A stretch of 22,500 nt of DNA from Tubiluchus corallicola (GCA_030141605.1 JAQGDQ010000741.1:1-22500); one strand, 5' to 3'; shown: positions 8,160-16,937, numbered from the stretch's first letter. Made by a program: numbers and translations. The notes: generated by a model not told the origin, from the sequence alone.

Positions 8160-8420
8160 AAATGGCGCACGATGAAAATGGCACAGGAAAAAAGGCACAG
8201 GTAAAAATGGCATAAGAAAAAGGCACAGGGAAAAAATGCCACAGGAAGAAAAGGCACAGGTAAAAATGCCACAGGATGAAAAGGGACAGGTAAAAGTGTT
8301 ACTGAAAAAATGGCACAAGAAAAAATGTCACTGAACAAAGCCGCACAAGTAAAAATGGTACGGTAAAAATAGTGTTAGAAAAAGTACAGAAATGCAAAAA
8401 TTCGAAAAAATGGCACACTT
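8160..8420 (+). repeat. GGTAAAAATGGCACA-type array, second block
   Basis: About 15-17 degenerate copies of the motif seen at 6320-7020, here often GGAAAAAAGGCACA. It is followed at 8403-8478 by a weaker copy of the module seen at 7022-7160. Confidence 0.85.
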
Positions 8421-8483
8421 ATATAAAATATGAATTTAAGCCTAAGTTACTGTCGAAGACGATTATTTAATTATTTTTACCAT

Positions 8484-8562
8484 ACCATTTTTCCTGTACC
8501 ATTTTTTCCTGTGCCATTGTTCCTGTGCCATTTTACCTGTGCCATTTTTACCTACATTCTGC
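8484..8562 (-). repeat. Inverted copy of the GGTAAAAATGGCACA array
   Basis: Reads TTTTTCCTGTGCCATTGTTCC and so on, the reverse complement of the motif, with about five units. It lies only ~60 bp from the forward block ending at 8420, making a potential foldback structure. Its far edge, reversed (GAATGTAGGTAAAAATGG), matches the forward sequence at about 8926-8944. Confidence 0.85.
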
Positions 8563-8570
8563 AAGCATCT

Positions 8571-8925
8571 ACGCAAACGTATAACGCTATAACCGCAGAG
8601 ATTTCCGGTTACATCATCTCACTAATGCTAATGCAAGTAAAATTCAGATAATCAGTCTATTCTAAATGGCTCCACTGTTCTATAAATTAGCTGATATGAT
8701 TAACGGAAGAATTTCAAATGTCTTCGGATCATTTCAAGGACCAGAATTAAAGTCGGTGGATTTAAAATTAGCAATATGTCAACTTTGAGTCTTTTTCTAT
8801 AGACGTAACGCTCATTTTTCTGCCTAATCCGCTTTGGATAATTCTATTTTATTGAGCAAACAAGGAATAGTATGTATAATGGTGTACAGTATCAACCGTT
8901 ATTATAATATTAATGATATGTGCAC
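8571..8925. other. Unassigned AT-rich spacer
   Basis: No supported gene, RNA or repeat. Confidence 0.5.
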
Positions 8926-9058
8926 CGAATGTAGGTAAAAATGGTTGGGGAAAGGGCACAAAAGAAAAAATAAGAAAAAATTGAGCACTCAAAAAGTATG
9001 AGTTTAGAGTTTTGATAATTATTTTATTTCAGCCAAGTTTGTTTGTTTGTTTGTTTCT
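8926..9058 (+). repeat. Composite repeat, third copy (short array plus module)
   Basis: Begins GAATGTAGGTAAAAATGG, carries only a few motif remnants, then has the module GAAAAAATAAGAAAAAATTGAG...GTATGAGTTTAGAGTT...GATAATTATTTTATTT and a (GTTT)n end at 9038-9057. It parallels 6320-7160. Confidence 0.7.
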
Positions 9059-9169
9059 TACAATTAGTCCCAGGCAAGATAAATACAATCGTTTTTGGTT
9101 TTGCATGTCAAAATGACACAGTTTTCAGACGTGCAGAATATTATCTTTCTCCACCAAATTTAAAAGGCT

Positions 9170-9467
9170 TAAAGCAAAACCGGACTCAACCTTTAACTGT
9201 AGGTCAAAACAATCTACTTTTTAAAATATTGAAAGGGAACACGCTATTTTATCAAAAATGACTTACTTGAAAGAATTATTACCACACAAACACAATTTCA
9301 CGTTCGCGCCACTAGTTCTTTGCTGTTACGTGCGTTTACTAGTTAGACGGGCACAAGCGCCTGCATTTCGGAAACGCGTTGCACAAAAACAGGTTCTGAA
9401 CCTCTTTGTTCAGAAGTGTTAGTTTGTGACGTACAGCACACGATTGACAGCTTTTGTGTGAGCACAG
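9170..9467 (+). repeat. Dispersed repeat family 2, copy 2
   Basis: The direct-orientation partner of 2651-2958, with the same landmarks in the same order and scattered substitutions. The short open frame overlapping its left edge does not correspond to a conserved frame in copy 1. Confidence 0.8.
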
Positions 9468-10099
9468 CGGCAAATTTGAAATTTGAATTTTTATCTTAAA
9501 ATTTGCCTAGTCTTAGTACAGCACACTGAATATCTTTCAGTAGCACTGCACTTCAATTTTTGCTTTCGCAAACACGCCCATGGAAAATTTTTGCTGTTGA
9601 AAATTATGTTAGTTTGTGATGTTATCAATAGGTGGGCTCGCCGCCGTTAATTAAGATTTTAGTCTATTATTTAATTATCAGAGATGCCTTTGTCGTATTA
9701 TTGGTGTTAAAATGTAACTTTTTATCTGATTGGAAAATTGAGTAGTATATGAAAAATCATCCTGTCATCCTTCAAACATTTGTCTTATCTTATTGACAAT
9801 GAATCTACAGTAGTATTTTCCATTCATATACAGTAGTATTTTCCATTCATAGAGACATGCAGTTTTATGGCTATGCAATCATGCACGGAGTATGATCGAC
9901 CAATCTTTTGTGTTAATTAAATGTTTGTTTACTGCTTATTGTAAAACCAGCTTTTGCGTGTGTCGGAAAGTTGAAAAAATGAACTTCACATTAATTTCCT
10001 TGTTCAAAGGGAAGTTCCGTTTACGTGACAGCTGCTACTAATCCATAGAACGCAGGTTCGAGCCATAACAGAGGAATAATTTTTTGACATGGTAATGAA
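9468..10099. other. Mostly unassigned; one tRNA-like B-box
   Basis: AT-rich sequence. A perfect 22-bp tandem duplication sits at about 9808-9851 (each unit starts ATACAGTAGTATTTTCCATTC). GGTTCGAGCC near 10052 matches the pol III B-box, but I cannot find a convincing A-box or a foldable tRNA. It may be a decayed tRNA-derived SINE head. No protein gene is seen. Confidence 0.35.
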
Positions 10100-10102
10100 T
10101 TC

Positions 10103-10190
10103 AGGTAAAAAAGTCACAGGTAAAAAGTCACAGGCGAAAAGTCATAGGTTGAAAAGTGACAAGGACAAAAGGCAAACGAAATGACAAATA
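10103..10190 (+). repeat. GGTAAAAAGTCAC motif cluster
   Basis: Four to five degenerate copies of AGGTAAAAAGTCACAGG immediately precede the telomere-like array, echoing motifs in the arrays at 5145-5880 and 6320-7020. Confidence 0.75.
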
Positions 10191-11070
10191 GCCCTAACCC
10201 TAACCCTAGCCTTAACCCTAATCTTACCCTAAGCTTAGCCCTAATCCTATCCCTAACCCTACCCCTAAGCTTAATCCTAACCATAGCTTAACCCTAACCT
10301 TACCCTAGTCCTAACCCTAAGCTTAACCCAAACCTTATACTAGCCCTAACCCCAAGCTTAACCATAATAACCCTAACCCCAAGCTTAACCATAATAACCC
10401 TAACCCTAAGCTTAACCATAACTTTACCCTAGCGGTAACCCTAAGTTTAAATCTAACTTTACCCAAACCCTAACCCTAAGCTTAACCATAACTTTACCCT
10501 AGCGGTAACCCTAAGTTTAAATCCAACTTTACCCTAAGCTTAAATCTAACTTTATCTTAAGCTTAAATCTATCTTTATCCTAGCCCTAACCCTAAGCTTA
10601 ACCCTAATCTTACCCTAACCCTAACCCTAAGCTTAACCCTAACATTATCCTAGCCCTAACCCTAAGTTTAAATCTAACTTTACCCAATCCCTAACCCTAA
10701 GCTTAACCCTAATCCTACCTTAGCCGTAACCCTAAGCTTAACCATAACTTTACCCTAGCGCTAACCCTAAGCTTAAATCTAACTTTACCCAAACCCTAAC
10801 CCTAAGCTTAAATATATACCTTACTCTAACTCTAATCCTAAGATTAAATCTAACTTTACCCTAAGCTTAAATCTAACTTTACCCTAAGCTTAACCCTAAT
10901 CTTACTCTAGCCCTAACCCTAAGCTTAACCCTAATCTTACTCTAGCCCTAGCCCTAAGCTTAACCCTAATCTTACTCTAGCCCTAACTCTAAGCTTAACC
11001 CTAATCTTACCTTAGCCCTAACCCTAATCTTAAATCTAACCTTACCCTAACCCTAACCCTATCCCTAATA
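10191..11070. repeat. Degenerate telomere-like array with 35-bp period
   Basis: About 880 bp built from CCCTAA, CCTAAC, CTTACCCTA and AAGCTTAA words. AAGCTT occurs about twenty times; between 10559 and 10804 it, or its AAGTTT variant, recurs at exactly 35-bp spacing for seven periods, and again at 10886, 10921, 10956 and 10991. A 70-bp segment with AGCGGTAACCCTAAG is duplicated (about 10409 and 10479). True CCCTAA tandems occur mainly at the two edges. It is therefore an interstitial satellite of telomere-like words and not a telomere end. Confidence 0.95.
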
Positions 11071-11490
11071 TTTTTTTTATTTCAGGCAAAATTTTCCATA
11101 TACAAATGCCTACATATTTCTTCTTCTTCACATTCTCACAGAAACAACAACAGCAGAAATGTGAATAGAAGTTTCTAACGGTGCGCCACTGTCAACCGTA
11201 CGTCACCACCTAATAGACCTGTTTACATATTTACATCTGCCTGACCATTATTTACTGAAGCCAGACAAACTTGTTATGGGATATTACAGCAAGCAAATCA
11301 AAGTGGTACCCAACATTAGTACATTCTGCATTAACAAGACGGATTCATTGTTCTGTAGGGAAAATTGAGGGTGACCGGAAAAAAATCACCATTTTGACTA
11401 AGAAAAATGTCACGGGAATTTTAGCTAGGCAAGAAACTCGGGTAGTCAAACAAAAACATTCAAGTCAGTCACAATTTATTTAACTACCGT
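11071..11490. other. Unassigned spacer
   Basis: Contains two AAAAAATCACC/AAAAATGTCAC motif remnants near 11378-11415. No gene is supported; the open frame here lacks any recognisable feature. Confidence 0.45.
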
Positions 11491-11509
11491 AAACAATTAA
11501 AGTAATAAA
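11491..11509 (+). repeat. Left target-site duplication of LINE
   Basis: AAACAATTAAAGTAATAAA matches 11985-12003 at 18 of 19 positions. Confidence 0.85.
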
Positions 11510-11984
11510 CCTAGCCACTGTGGGGGGGGGCAAGCCAGCCCAACTCAGTGCCGGTCCCAAGCCCGGATAAATAGGGAGGGTTAGGGTCAGGAAGGGCATC
11601 CACCTGTAAAAACTGCGCCAAAACCTTCTATCAAAGGGAAAGTCCACAAAGAGTGGTCAGACCCGCTCTAATCTATGGGCTGGAAGCAGCTTCTCTTAAG
11701 AAGACCGAAGAGAAGAAAATGGGTGTGGTGGAGAGGAGGATGTTGAGATGAATGGTGGGAATAACAAGAAGAGATAAAATTAGAAATAATAATATCAGAG
11801 GAAGAGTAAAAGTAGTGGAAGCCTCGCAAGATTGCGATGGTATGGACACCTGAAAAGAAGAGTCGGTGAAGATCATGTGGGAAGGGAAGACATAAATGAA
11901 GAGATGGTCAACAACAGGAATGCATGGAGAAGACTCATTCACAACGGCGACCCCGAATAGGGAAAAGCTGAGAAGAAGAAGAAG
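11510..11984 (+). mobile_element. 5'-truncated RTE/BovB-like LINE insertion
   Basis: A 475-bp LINE 3' fragment bounded by a 19-bp duplication with one mismatch. From the left it contains the block GTGCCGGTCCCAAGCCCGGATAAAT...GTCAGGAAGGGCATCCACCTGTAAAA, which I know from RTE/BovB-type repeats in animals. Then comes the C-terminal end of the reverse transcriptase ORF (11653-11960), then GGCGACCCCGAATAG and a short (GAA)n tail (11969-11984). The ten-G run at 11521-11530 sits near the truncated 5' edge. It is inactive: severely 5' truncated and mutated. Confidence 0.85.
11653..11960 (+). pseudogene. LINE reverse transcriptase C-terminal remnant
   Basis: Frame 1 (from 11653) reads VVRPALIYGLEAA, then MGVVERRMLR, an in-frame TGA at 11749 where the family has Trp (LRW), then MVGITRRDKIRN and IRGRVKVVEAS. 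A frameshift near 11828 leads to a second frame from 11829, RLRWYGHLKRR, then EDHVG, and ends WRRLIHNGDPE and TAG at 11958. This is the conserved thumb and C-terminal region downstream of the catalytic domain of RTE-like reverse transcriptases. The arginine-rich segment normally found between the GH and the final WRRLI motifs is missing, indicating an internal deletion. Stop, frameshift and deletion make it non-functional. Confidence 0.85.
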
Positions 11985-12003
11985 AAACAATTGAAGTAAT
12001 AAA
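11985..12003 (+). repeat. Right target-site duplication of LINE
   Basis: AAACAATTGAAGTAATAAA directly follows the (GAA)n tail and pairs with 11491-11509. Confidence 0.85.
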
Positions 12004-12106
12004 ACGGAAGTATTTTAAATCAGTTATTAACTGGCAATAAATGAATTGTACATATTGACAACACTGCATATGATGGCATTACATGTACGCGAAAAAAGTG
12101 TAATGA

Positions 12107-12174
12107 TTAGGGATAGGATTAGGGTTTATGGTTAGGGGTTAAAGTTAGAGATATGGTTAGGGTTAGTGTTAAGG
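12107..12174. repeat. Short TTAGGG-like stretch (opposite orientation)
   Basis: Words such as GATTAGGGATAGG, GGTTAGGGGTTA and GGTTAGGGTTAGTG give a degenerate G-rich telomere-like stretch, inverted relative to 10191-11070. Confidence 0.7.
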
Positions 12175-12800
12175 TTATTTGTGTGCTTGCAAATCAAAAG
12201 CACTCATAAGTCGGCATACTTAAAACTTCGTTATGATGCTCCAAAGTAGACTGCACCAACAATTTTTCTATAAAAACAACTGCTAAAGATATTGGACTTT
12301 ATATTCTAGCAGTAAATCATAAGGAAAATGTTCAAAAATCACTAAAAATTAAGTTTTATAACCCCGTACCCACTTTTCTGGTATTTTCAAACTTGTATTT
12401 TCAAACTCCGATAGTAGCTCGTGGAAGCTGTCATTCTGCTTCGAGTTTTTTCTGTTGCCAAGCTCAGATCTTCATCAGGAAGAGCCATCTACTGGATTTA
12501 AACAGAACTTCAATGTGTTCTTACAAAGTCCATAGCAACCAACATTTGTACGGTTGCTAAGTGTTTTGTAGAAACGCGACAAAAAACAATGGCTGACTTT
12601 AATAGTGATTTTCTCAAGATTATGTTTTTCAGTGAGTAGCCTGCACCTCAACTTCAACATGGATTATCTCAGCTTAGAAATAACATACAGGAATGAACTT
12701 GGTATCAAAATCATATTCATGAAATGGAGATTCAGGATTTGCAAATAACTAGAAAAGCTTAATTGCCGATTTATGGACGATTTTGCTATGCAGGCACCCA
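12175..12800. other. Unassigned sequence
   Basis: No gene is supported. The minus-strand open frame at 12475-12660 shows no motif. Reverse-read 12440-12490 contains CTGATGAAGATCTGAGCTTGGCAACAG-type sequence, which has the feel of a dispersed repeat, but I cannot name it. Confidence 0.4.
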
Positions 12801-12875
12801 TTTCTTTTTTTTCTTGTGATTTTTTTCCTGTGACAGTTTTCTTGCTACTTTTCACCTGAGACTTTATTACCTGGC
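12801..12875 (-). repeat. Reversed GTAAAAAGTCAC-type motif cluster
   Basis: TTTTTTTCCTGTGACAG, GCTACTTTTCACCTGAG and TTATTACCTGGC are reverse complements of the CAGGTAAAA(A)(G)TCAC motifs found at 5145-5880 and 10103-10190. Confidence 0.6.
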
Positions 12876-13387
12876 TTCAAACCGAGTACATGTTTATGTA
12901 ATTGAAAACTTAAGTTATACAAAAGCAATATTATGTCATACTGAAATCAAATTAATGTGCGTGCCATGAAGATTGCAACAGGCGCCTTTCATCAGTGTAA
13001 TAAAGCAAAGCTGTACGTAGAATTTGTTCGTTTGCATTTTACTCAGCTGGAGTAGCACTAACTCGACGCTTTGAAACAATTATAGTGATATATAAACAAA
13101 GCACGTAGGACAGGTAGAAATGCACGAGTTTTTTTACACATTATGCAAGTTACCAAAAATAATATATGACACTCTGTTTCAAAAATTCCTGTGCAAATTA
13201 TTATTAAAACACTTTGAAACACATTCTTCATACCAACGATTTTTGCCCTGCCTGGCGCGTGGTATTTAGAGTAAAAGTGAGGTAAAAGTTATCTCTGTTA
13301 TGTAGTTGTAGATCGTTATTTACAGTCGACAAAAGCTCTTTCAGCTAATATTAATTGTCAATCCGAAAAAACCGACTTTAAATAAAA
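12876..13387. other. Unassigned AT-rich sequence
   Basis: No supported feature. Confidence 0.5.
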
Positions 13388-13775
13388 ATTATTATTATTG
13401 TTATTGCTGTTGTTGTTGTTGTTATTATTATTATTATTATTGTTGTTATTATTTTTGTTGTTGTTGTTGTTGTTGTTGTTGTTGCTATTGTTATTTTTGT
13501 TGTTCTTGTTCTTGTTGTTGTTAATGTTGTTGTTGTTGTAGTTGTTGTAGTTGTTGTTGTTATAGTTGTAGTTGTAGTTGTTGTTGTTGTTGTTGTTGTT
13601 GTTGTTATTGTTGCTGTTGTTGTTGTTGTTGTTGTTGTCGTTGTAGTTTTTGAAGTAGTTGTTGTTGTTGTTGTTGTAGTAGTAGTAGTAGTAGTAGTAG
13701 TTGTTGTTGTTGTTGAAGTAGTAGTAGTAGTTGTTGTTGTTGTTGTTGTTGTAGTAGTAGTAGTTGTTGTTGTAG

Positions 13776-13824
<49 letters not shown>

Positions 13825-13844
13825 AGTTGTAGTTGTTGTTGTAG

Positions 13845-13908
<64 letters not shown>

Positions 13909-14078
13909 AGTTGTTGTAGTTGTTGTAGTTGTTGTAGTTGTTGTAGTTGTTGTAGTTGTTGTAGTTGTTGTAGTTGTTGTTCTTGTTGTTGTTGTTGTAG
14001 TTGTTGTAGTAGTAATAGTTGTTATTGTTGTTGTTGTTGTTGTTGTTGTTGTTCTTCTTCTTCTTCTTCTTCTTCTTC

Positions 14079-14128
<50 letters not shown>

Positions 14129-14130
14129 GT
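13388..14130 (+). repeat. 743-bp triplet array (GTT, GTA, TTC, ATT)
   Basis: Starts with mixed ATT/GTT, then long GTT runs interspersed with GTA runs (13677-13700, 13716-13732, 13751-13764). At about 13905-13980 there is a regular 9-bp period TTGTTGTAG, then TTC repeats (about 14052-14080) and ATT repeats to 14130. All segments keep a three-base register with few breaks. No credible protein is encoded. Confidence 0.97.
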
Positions 14131-14868
14131 TATTTACTGTTTACCTGCTTTGACCAGAAGACAGATTACCATTAAGACATTACCATACGATATCACACGC
14201 CTTCAAGCGCTTTTTTATCAGAAATTGTTTGAAGTTAATTTACCTTTTACGAATATTATCGCATTTTTCGACAAAGGTAAAAATGACTCTCATCAACCGA
14301 GCCGAAATCATGACAGCAGTGGACTTTTCTCTTCTCATTGAAATCACCTCTAATAGCTGTACAAAGTTTCAGATGTTAGAGCAGGTCTTTCTCTATGCAT
14401 GAGTGAAGATTAGTCCAGGTAAAGGGTTGAATTACGCTAGCAGCGCGTGATATATCTAATTATGATCAGGTACAATTTGACAACTAGCTGAGAAAATTGG
14501 ATAATGTAATCAAAAGACCAGGCGCCGGCAAAGACTGCTCGATCGTTTAATCAGGGTGAATTACATCTACAGAAGGCTAAACAGTGGATTTTGGTACAGC
14601 TACTATGCAGAAGCAGGCCACGCGCTCACACGCACACACGCATACACGCACACACACATCTGCTGTGCCCAATGTCCACTCCTATCGTATGTCTACAAAT
14701 GCCATTGTTTGTTTTAAGTGTGAGTTTGTAGAAAAATTTCTAGTCAGAATTTCACATTTGGAAGCCATTTTTGTAACATTGGAGTTAGCTACGTATGTGA
14801 TACTAATGTAAAGGTTTTCAGAACTGTAAACAGCTTTGTCAAATTAGGCAGATATATAACGGACAAGA
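14131..14868. other. Unassigned, with a short CA-rich run
   Basis: A CACACG/CACACA run lies at about 14627-14658. The two short open frames (14150-14341 and 14584-14811) have no recognisable motif; the second spans the CA run. No gene is supported. Confidence 0.45.
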
Positions 14869-15540
14869 GAAAGACAAGGGTACCTGAAGTAGGTTTCAGA
14901 AAAATCACCTAAAAATGATATTACTTTACAGCAATTTTGTGCGTATATCTTACTCACAATGAAGGGATAATATGTTTGTTTTCATTTTAAATCTCCCACA
15001 ATGCTGTTCCGACGGGGCCATTACATGACGTCATCACCAAACGTAAATCAAGGGAAGAAAAGGAAATGTTAAATTATGTCTCAAAAGACTTTCCGTGTAA
15101 AACTATATCACTTAAATTTTCGGTTACCTGCTGGAAAGACTTATGTAACTAGAAAAGAAAGTTATTAATGATTTAAATTGTTTTCACCAATTGGTAAAAT
15201 GTCACTGACTCACCCTCCAGGGTGCACTACTCAGTGACAAAAAACGTATTTTAACCTTATTCGCAAGATACAGTAATTTTAAATTTTATTTAGTTAGTGA
15301 CGTGTGTGCTATGAATGCTCTGATTATTTTTTTCAAACTTTGCACAATGTTATCTAAACTTGTTTCAAATGACTTATCGTCAAAATGGCTGCGTCTAATG
15401 CGAGTTTAAATTTACATGTTTTATGCAGCGTTACGGCTGATTGAAGTCCTGTATGTAAAAAGGCAGCATGTAAGTGATATAGGATTTCAAAACTAAATTT
15501 TAAGCTTTATGCTTATGGGGGGTTTTCTAGTGCTTTAACA
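14869..15540 (+). repeat. Dispersed repeat family 1, copy B (longest forward copy)
   Basis: Aligns over its length with the reverse complement of 19705-20396, and its right two thirds with 121-592. The left third holds GTTTGTTTTC(A/T)TTTTAAA, CTGTTCCGACGG(G/C)GCCATTACATGACGTCAT and GGAAGAAAAGGAAATGTTAAA(T/C)TATGTC. A perfect TGACGTCA palindrome (15026-15033) and a CAAAATGGCTGCGTC block are conserved between copies. No open frame is conserved across copies, which fits a non-autonomous element. Confidence 0.85.
15026..15033. promoter_or_regulatory. CRE-like TGACGTCA palindrome in repeat copy B
   Basis: A perfect 8-bp cAMP-response-element consensus, with 9 conserved bases on its left, also present in copy C at 20228-20235. 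Function is inferred only from the motif. Confidence 0.35.
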
Positions 15541-15689
15541 AAATGTTGCACTAATTTTGAAATCGGTTGCCTTTTCCTGGAACAATGAGAAAGGATTATC
15601 AGATGGATCGTGACTTGGGACAAAGTGAAAAAGGGCAAAAGGAAAACATTTCACTTTGCCCCTGAAAAACTGTGACGTATAGAGAGTAA
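15541..15689. other. Unassigned spacer
   Basis: No supported feature. Confidence 0.4.
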
Positions 15690-16270
15690 ATTTGTTTTAA
15701 GCAGAAAGAAAGATAGGTAGGTAGAAAGAACGAGGGAAGGAAGGAAAGAAAAAATAAACAGATAAAGATAAGAGAGGGAGAAAGAAGAAGAGTGAAAGAA
15801 CGAAAGAGAGGAAAAAGGAAGAAACGAAAACAAGGAGAAAAGAAAACGAAAGGTAAAAGCTAAGAAACGAAGAAAAAAACAGATAAGAGAGGGAGAAGAA
15901 GAAGAGTGAAAGAAAGAGAGGAAAAAAGAAGAGAAAAACTAAAAAGGTGAAAAGAAGCAGGTAGACAAGAAAACGAAAGATAAAAGGAAAGAAAAGAAAT
16001 AAACAGATAAGAGAGGAGGGAAAAAGAAGAGTAAAAGAAAGAAAGAGAGGAAAAAGGAAGAAAAAACAAAAATGGTGAAAAAAAGCAAGGAGAAAAGAAA
16101 ACGAAAAAGAAAAAGAAAAAAAGAAATAAACAGATAAGAGAGGGAGGAAAAAAGAAGAGTGAAAGAAGGGAAGAGATAAGAGAAGAAAAAAGGAAGAAAA
16201 ATTGTGAAAAGAAAACAAGGAGAAAAGAAAATGAAAGATAAAAAGAAAGAAATGAAAAAATAAACCAACG
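15690..16270 (+). repeat. Purine-rich array with ~125-bp higher-order unit
   Basis: An almost uninterrupted GAAA/GGAA purine-rich strand. The marker AAACAGATAA(G/A) with GAGAGGG occurs near 15756, 15877, 16001 and 16128, with a decayed fifth near 16258, so the higher-order unit is 121-130 bp. Each unit also has AGAAGAGTGAAAGAA and AAGAAAACGAAA. The minus-strand Phe/Ser/Leu-rich frames are shadows of the low-complexity sequence. The strand asymmetry gives potential for triplex (H-DNA) formation. Confidence 0.95.
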
Positions 16271-16412
16271 AATACATGATAGAACAAAGAAATAAAGAAT
16301 AAAAAAACATGAAATGTTGCAAAAAAATATCCCAATCGCTTAAGTTACAGCAAATACTCTACTGAAGATACTTTCTTGGGGGAAAGCCCAGGCTTAATAA
16401 CTTAATAAGGCT
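16271..16412. other. Unassigned spacer
   Basis: No supported feature. Confidence 0.4.
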
Positions 16413-16503
16413 TAATAGATCTCTGAAGTTAACTTGGTATATTGATCATCATGTAGGCACAAAAGCTCAGGTGGTACTACTTACCGAATTAGTATAATAA
16501 CTA
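16413..16503 (+). repeat. Direct repeat, copy 1 (~90 bp)
   Basis: Shares TCTCTGAAGTTAAC, TATATTGATCATCATG and CACAAAAGCTCAGGTGGTACT with 16843-16937, with small indels. Confidence 0.8.
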
Positions 16504-16842
16504 GCAAAGACCCCGCAAAAAATTTGCGTATAAATACACTTATAATACGCGAACATCCTACATAGTCCTCATTTATGACGCAAAGCCAGTAGCAGCTTTT
16601 ACTGAATTAAAGTTATAAGCTTATGGGCAGAGTATAATGGATGACGTCAGAACAATCCCTTTTCCAAGCGAAATTTGCCTAAAATAGAACATCTAATTAA
16701 CTCGTCGTACTCCTCTTGGTGGACGTGCCCTAAAATATAGCCTACATCATCGTGTAGCCCTGTTCTTCCTCTTTCTAAAGAGCTATATATCTCCTTTCGA
16801 GAGTCCCACCAGGCGCCGCTAGAACGTTTTCTCCAAATGTAT
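16504..16842. other. Unassigned sequence between direct repeats
   Basis: Mixed composition with a TGACGTCA palindrome at 16642-16649. No gene or RNA is recognised. Confidence 0.45.
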
Positions 16843-16937
16843 TAATAAATCTCAGAAGTTAACCTACTATATTGATCGTCATGAGACACAAAAGCTCAGG
16901 TGGTACTTACTACATCACAAATTAGTAGAATAATAAG
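16843..16937 (+). repeat. Direct repeat, copy 2 (~90 bp)
   Basis: Partner of 16413-16503, about 430 bp downstream in the same orientation. Confidence 0.8.

Noticed and set aside
7615-8338. THSLTHSLTHS repeat protein on the minus strand
   Set aside because: A direct reading of the TGAG tetranucleotide array, open in several frames.
10191-11070. A true chromosome end
   Set aside because: The sequence continues for over 11 kb on the far side, words are degenerate, and the dominant period is 35 bp rather than 6.
11673-11990. 105-codon minus-strand open frame
   Set aside because: It is antisense to the LINE reverse transcriptase remnant, whose plus-strand motifs are recognisable.
15651-16335. 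Phe/Ser/Leu-rich membrane-like protein of 212 codons on the minus strand
   Set aside because: It is the complement of a purine-rich low-complexity array. The hydrophobic appearance comes from TTT/TTC/CTT codons, and overlapping frames look the same.
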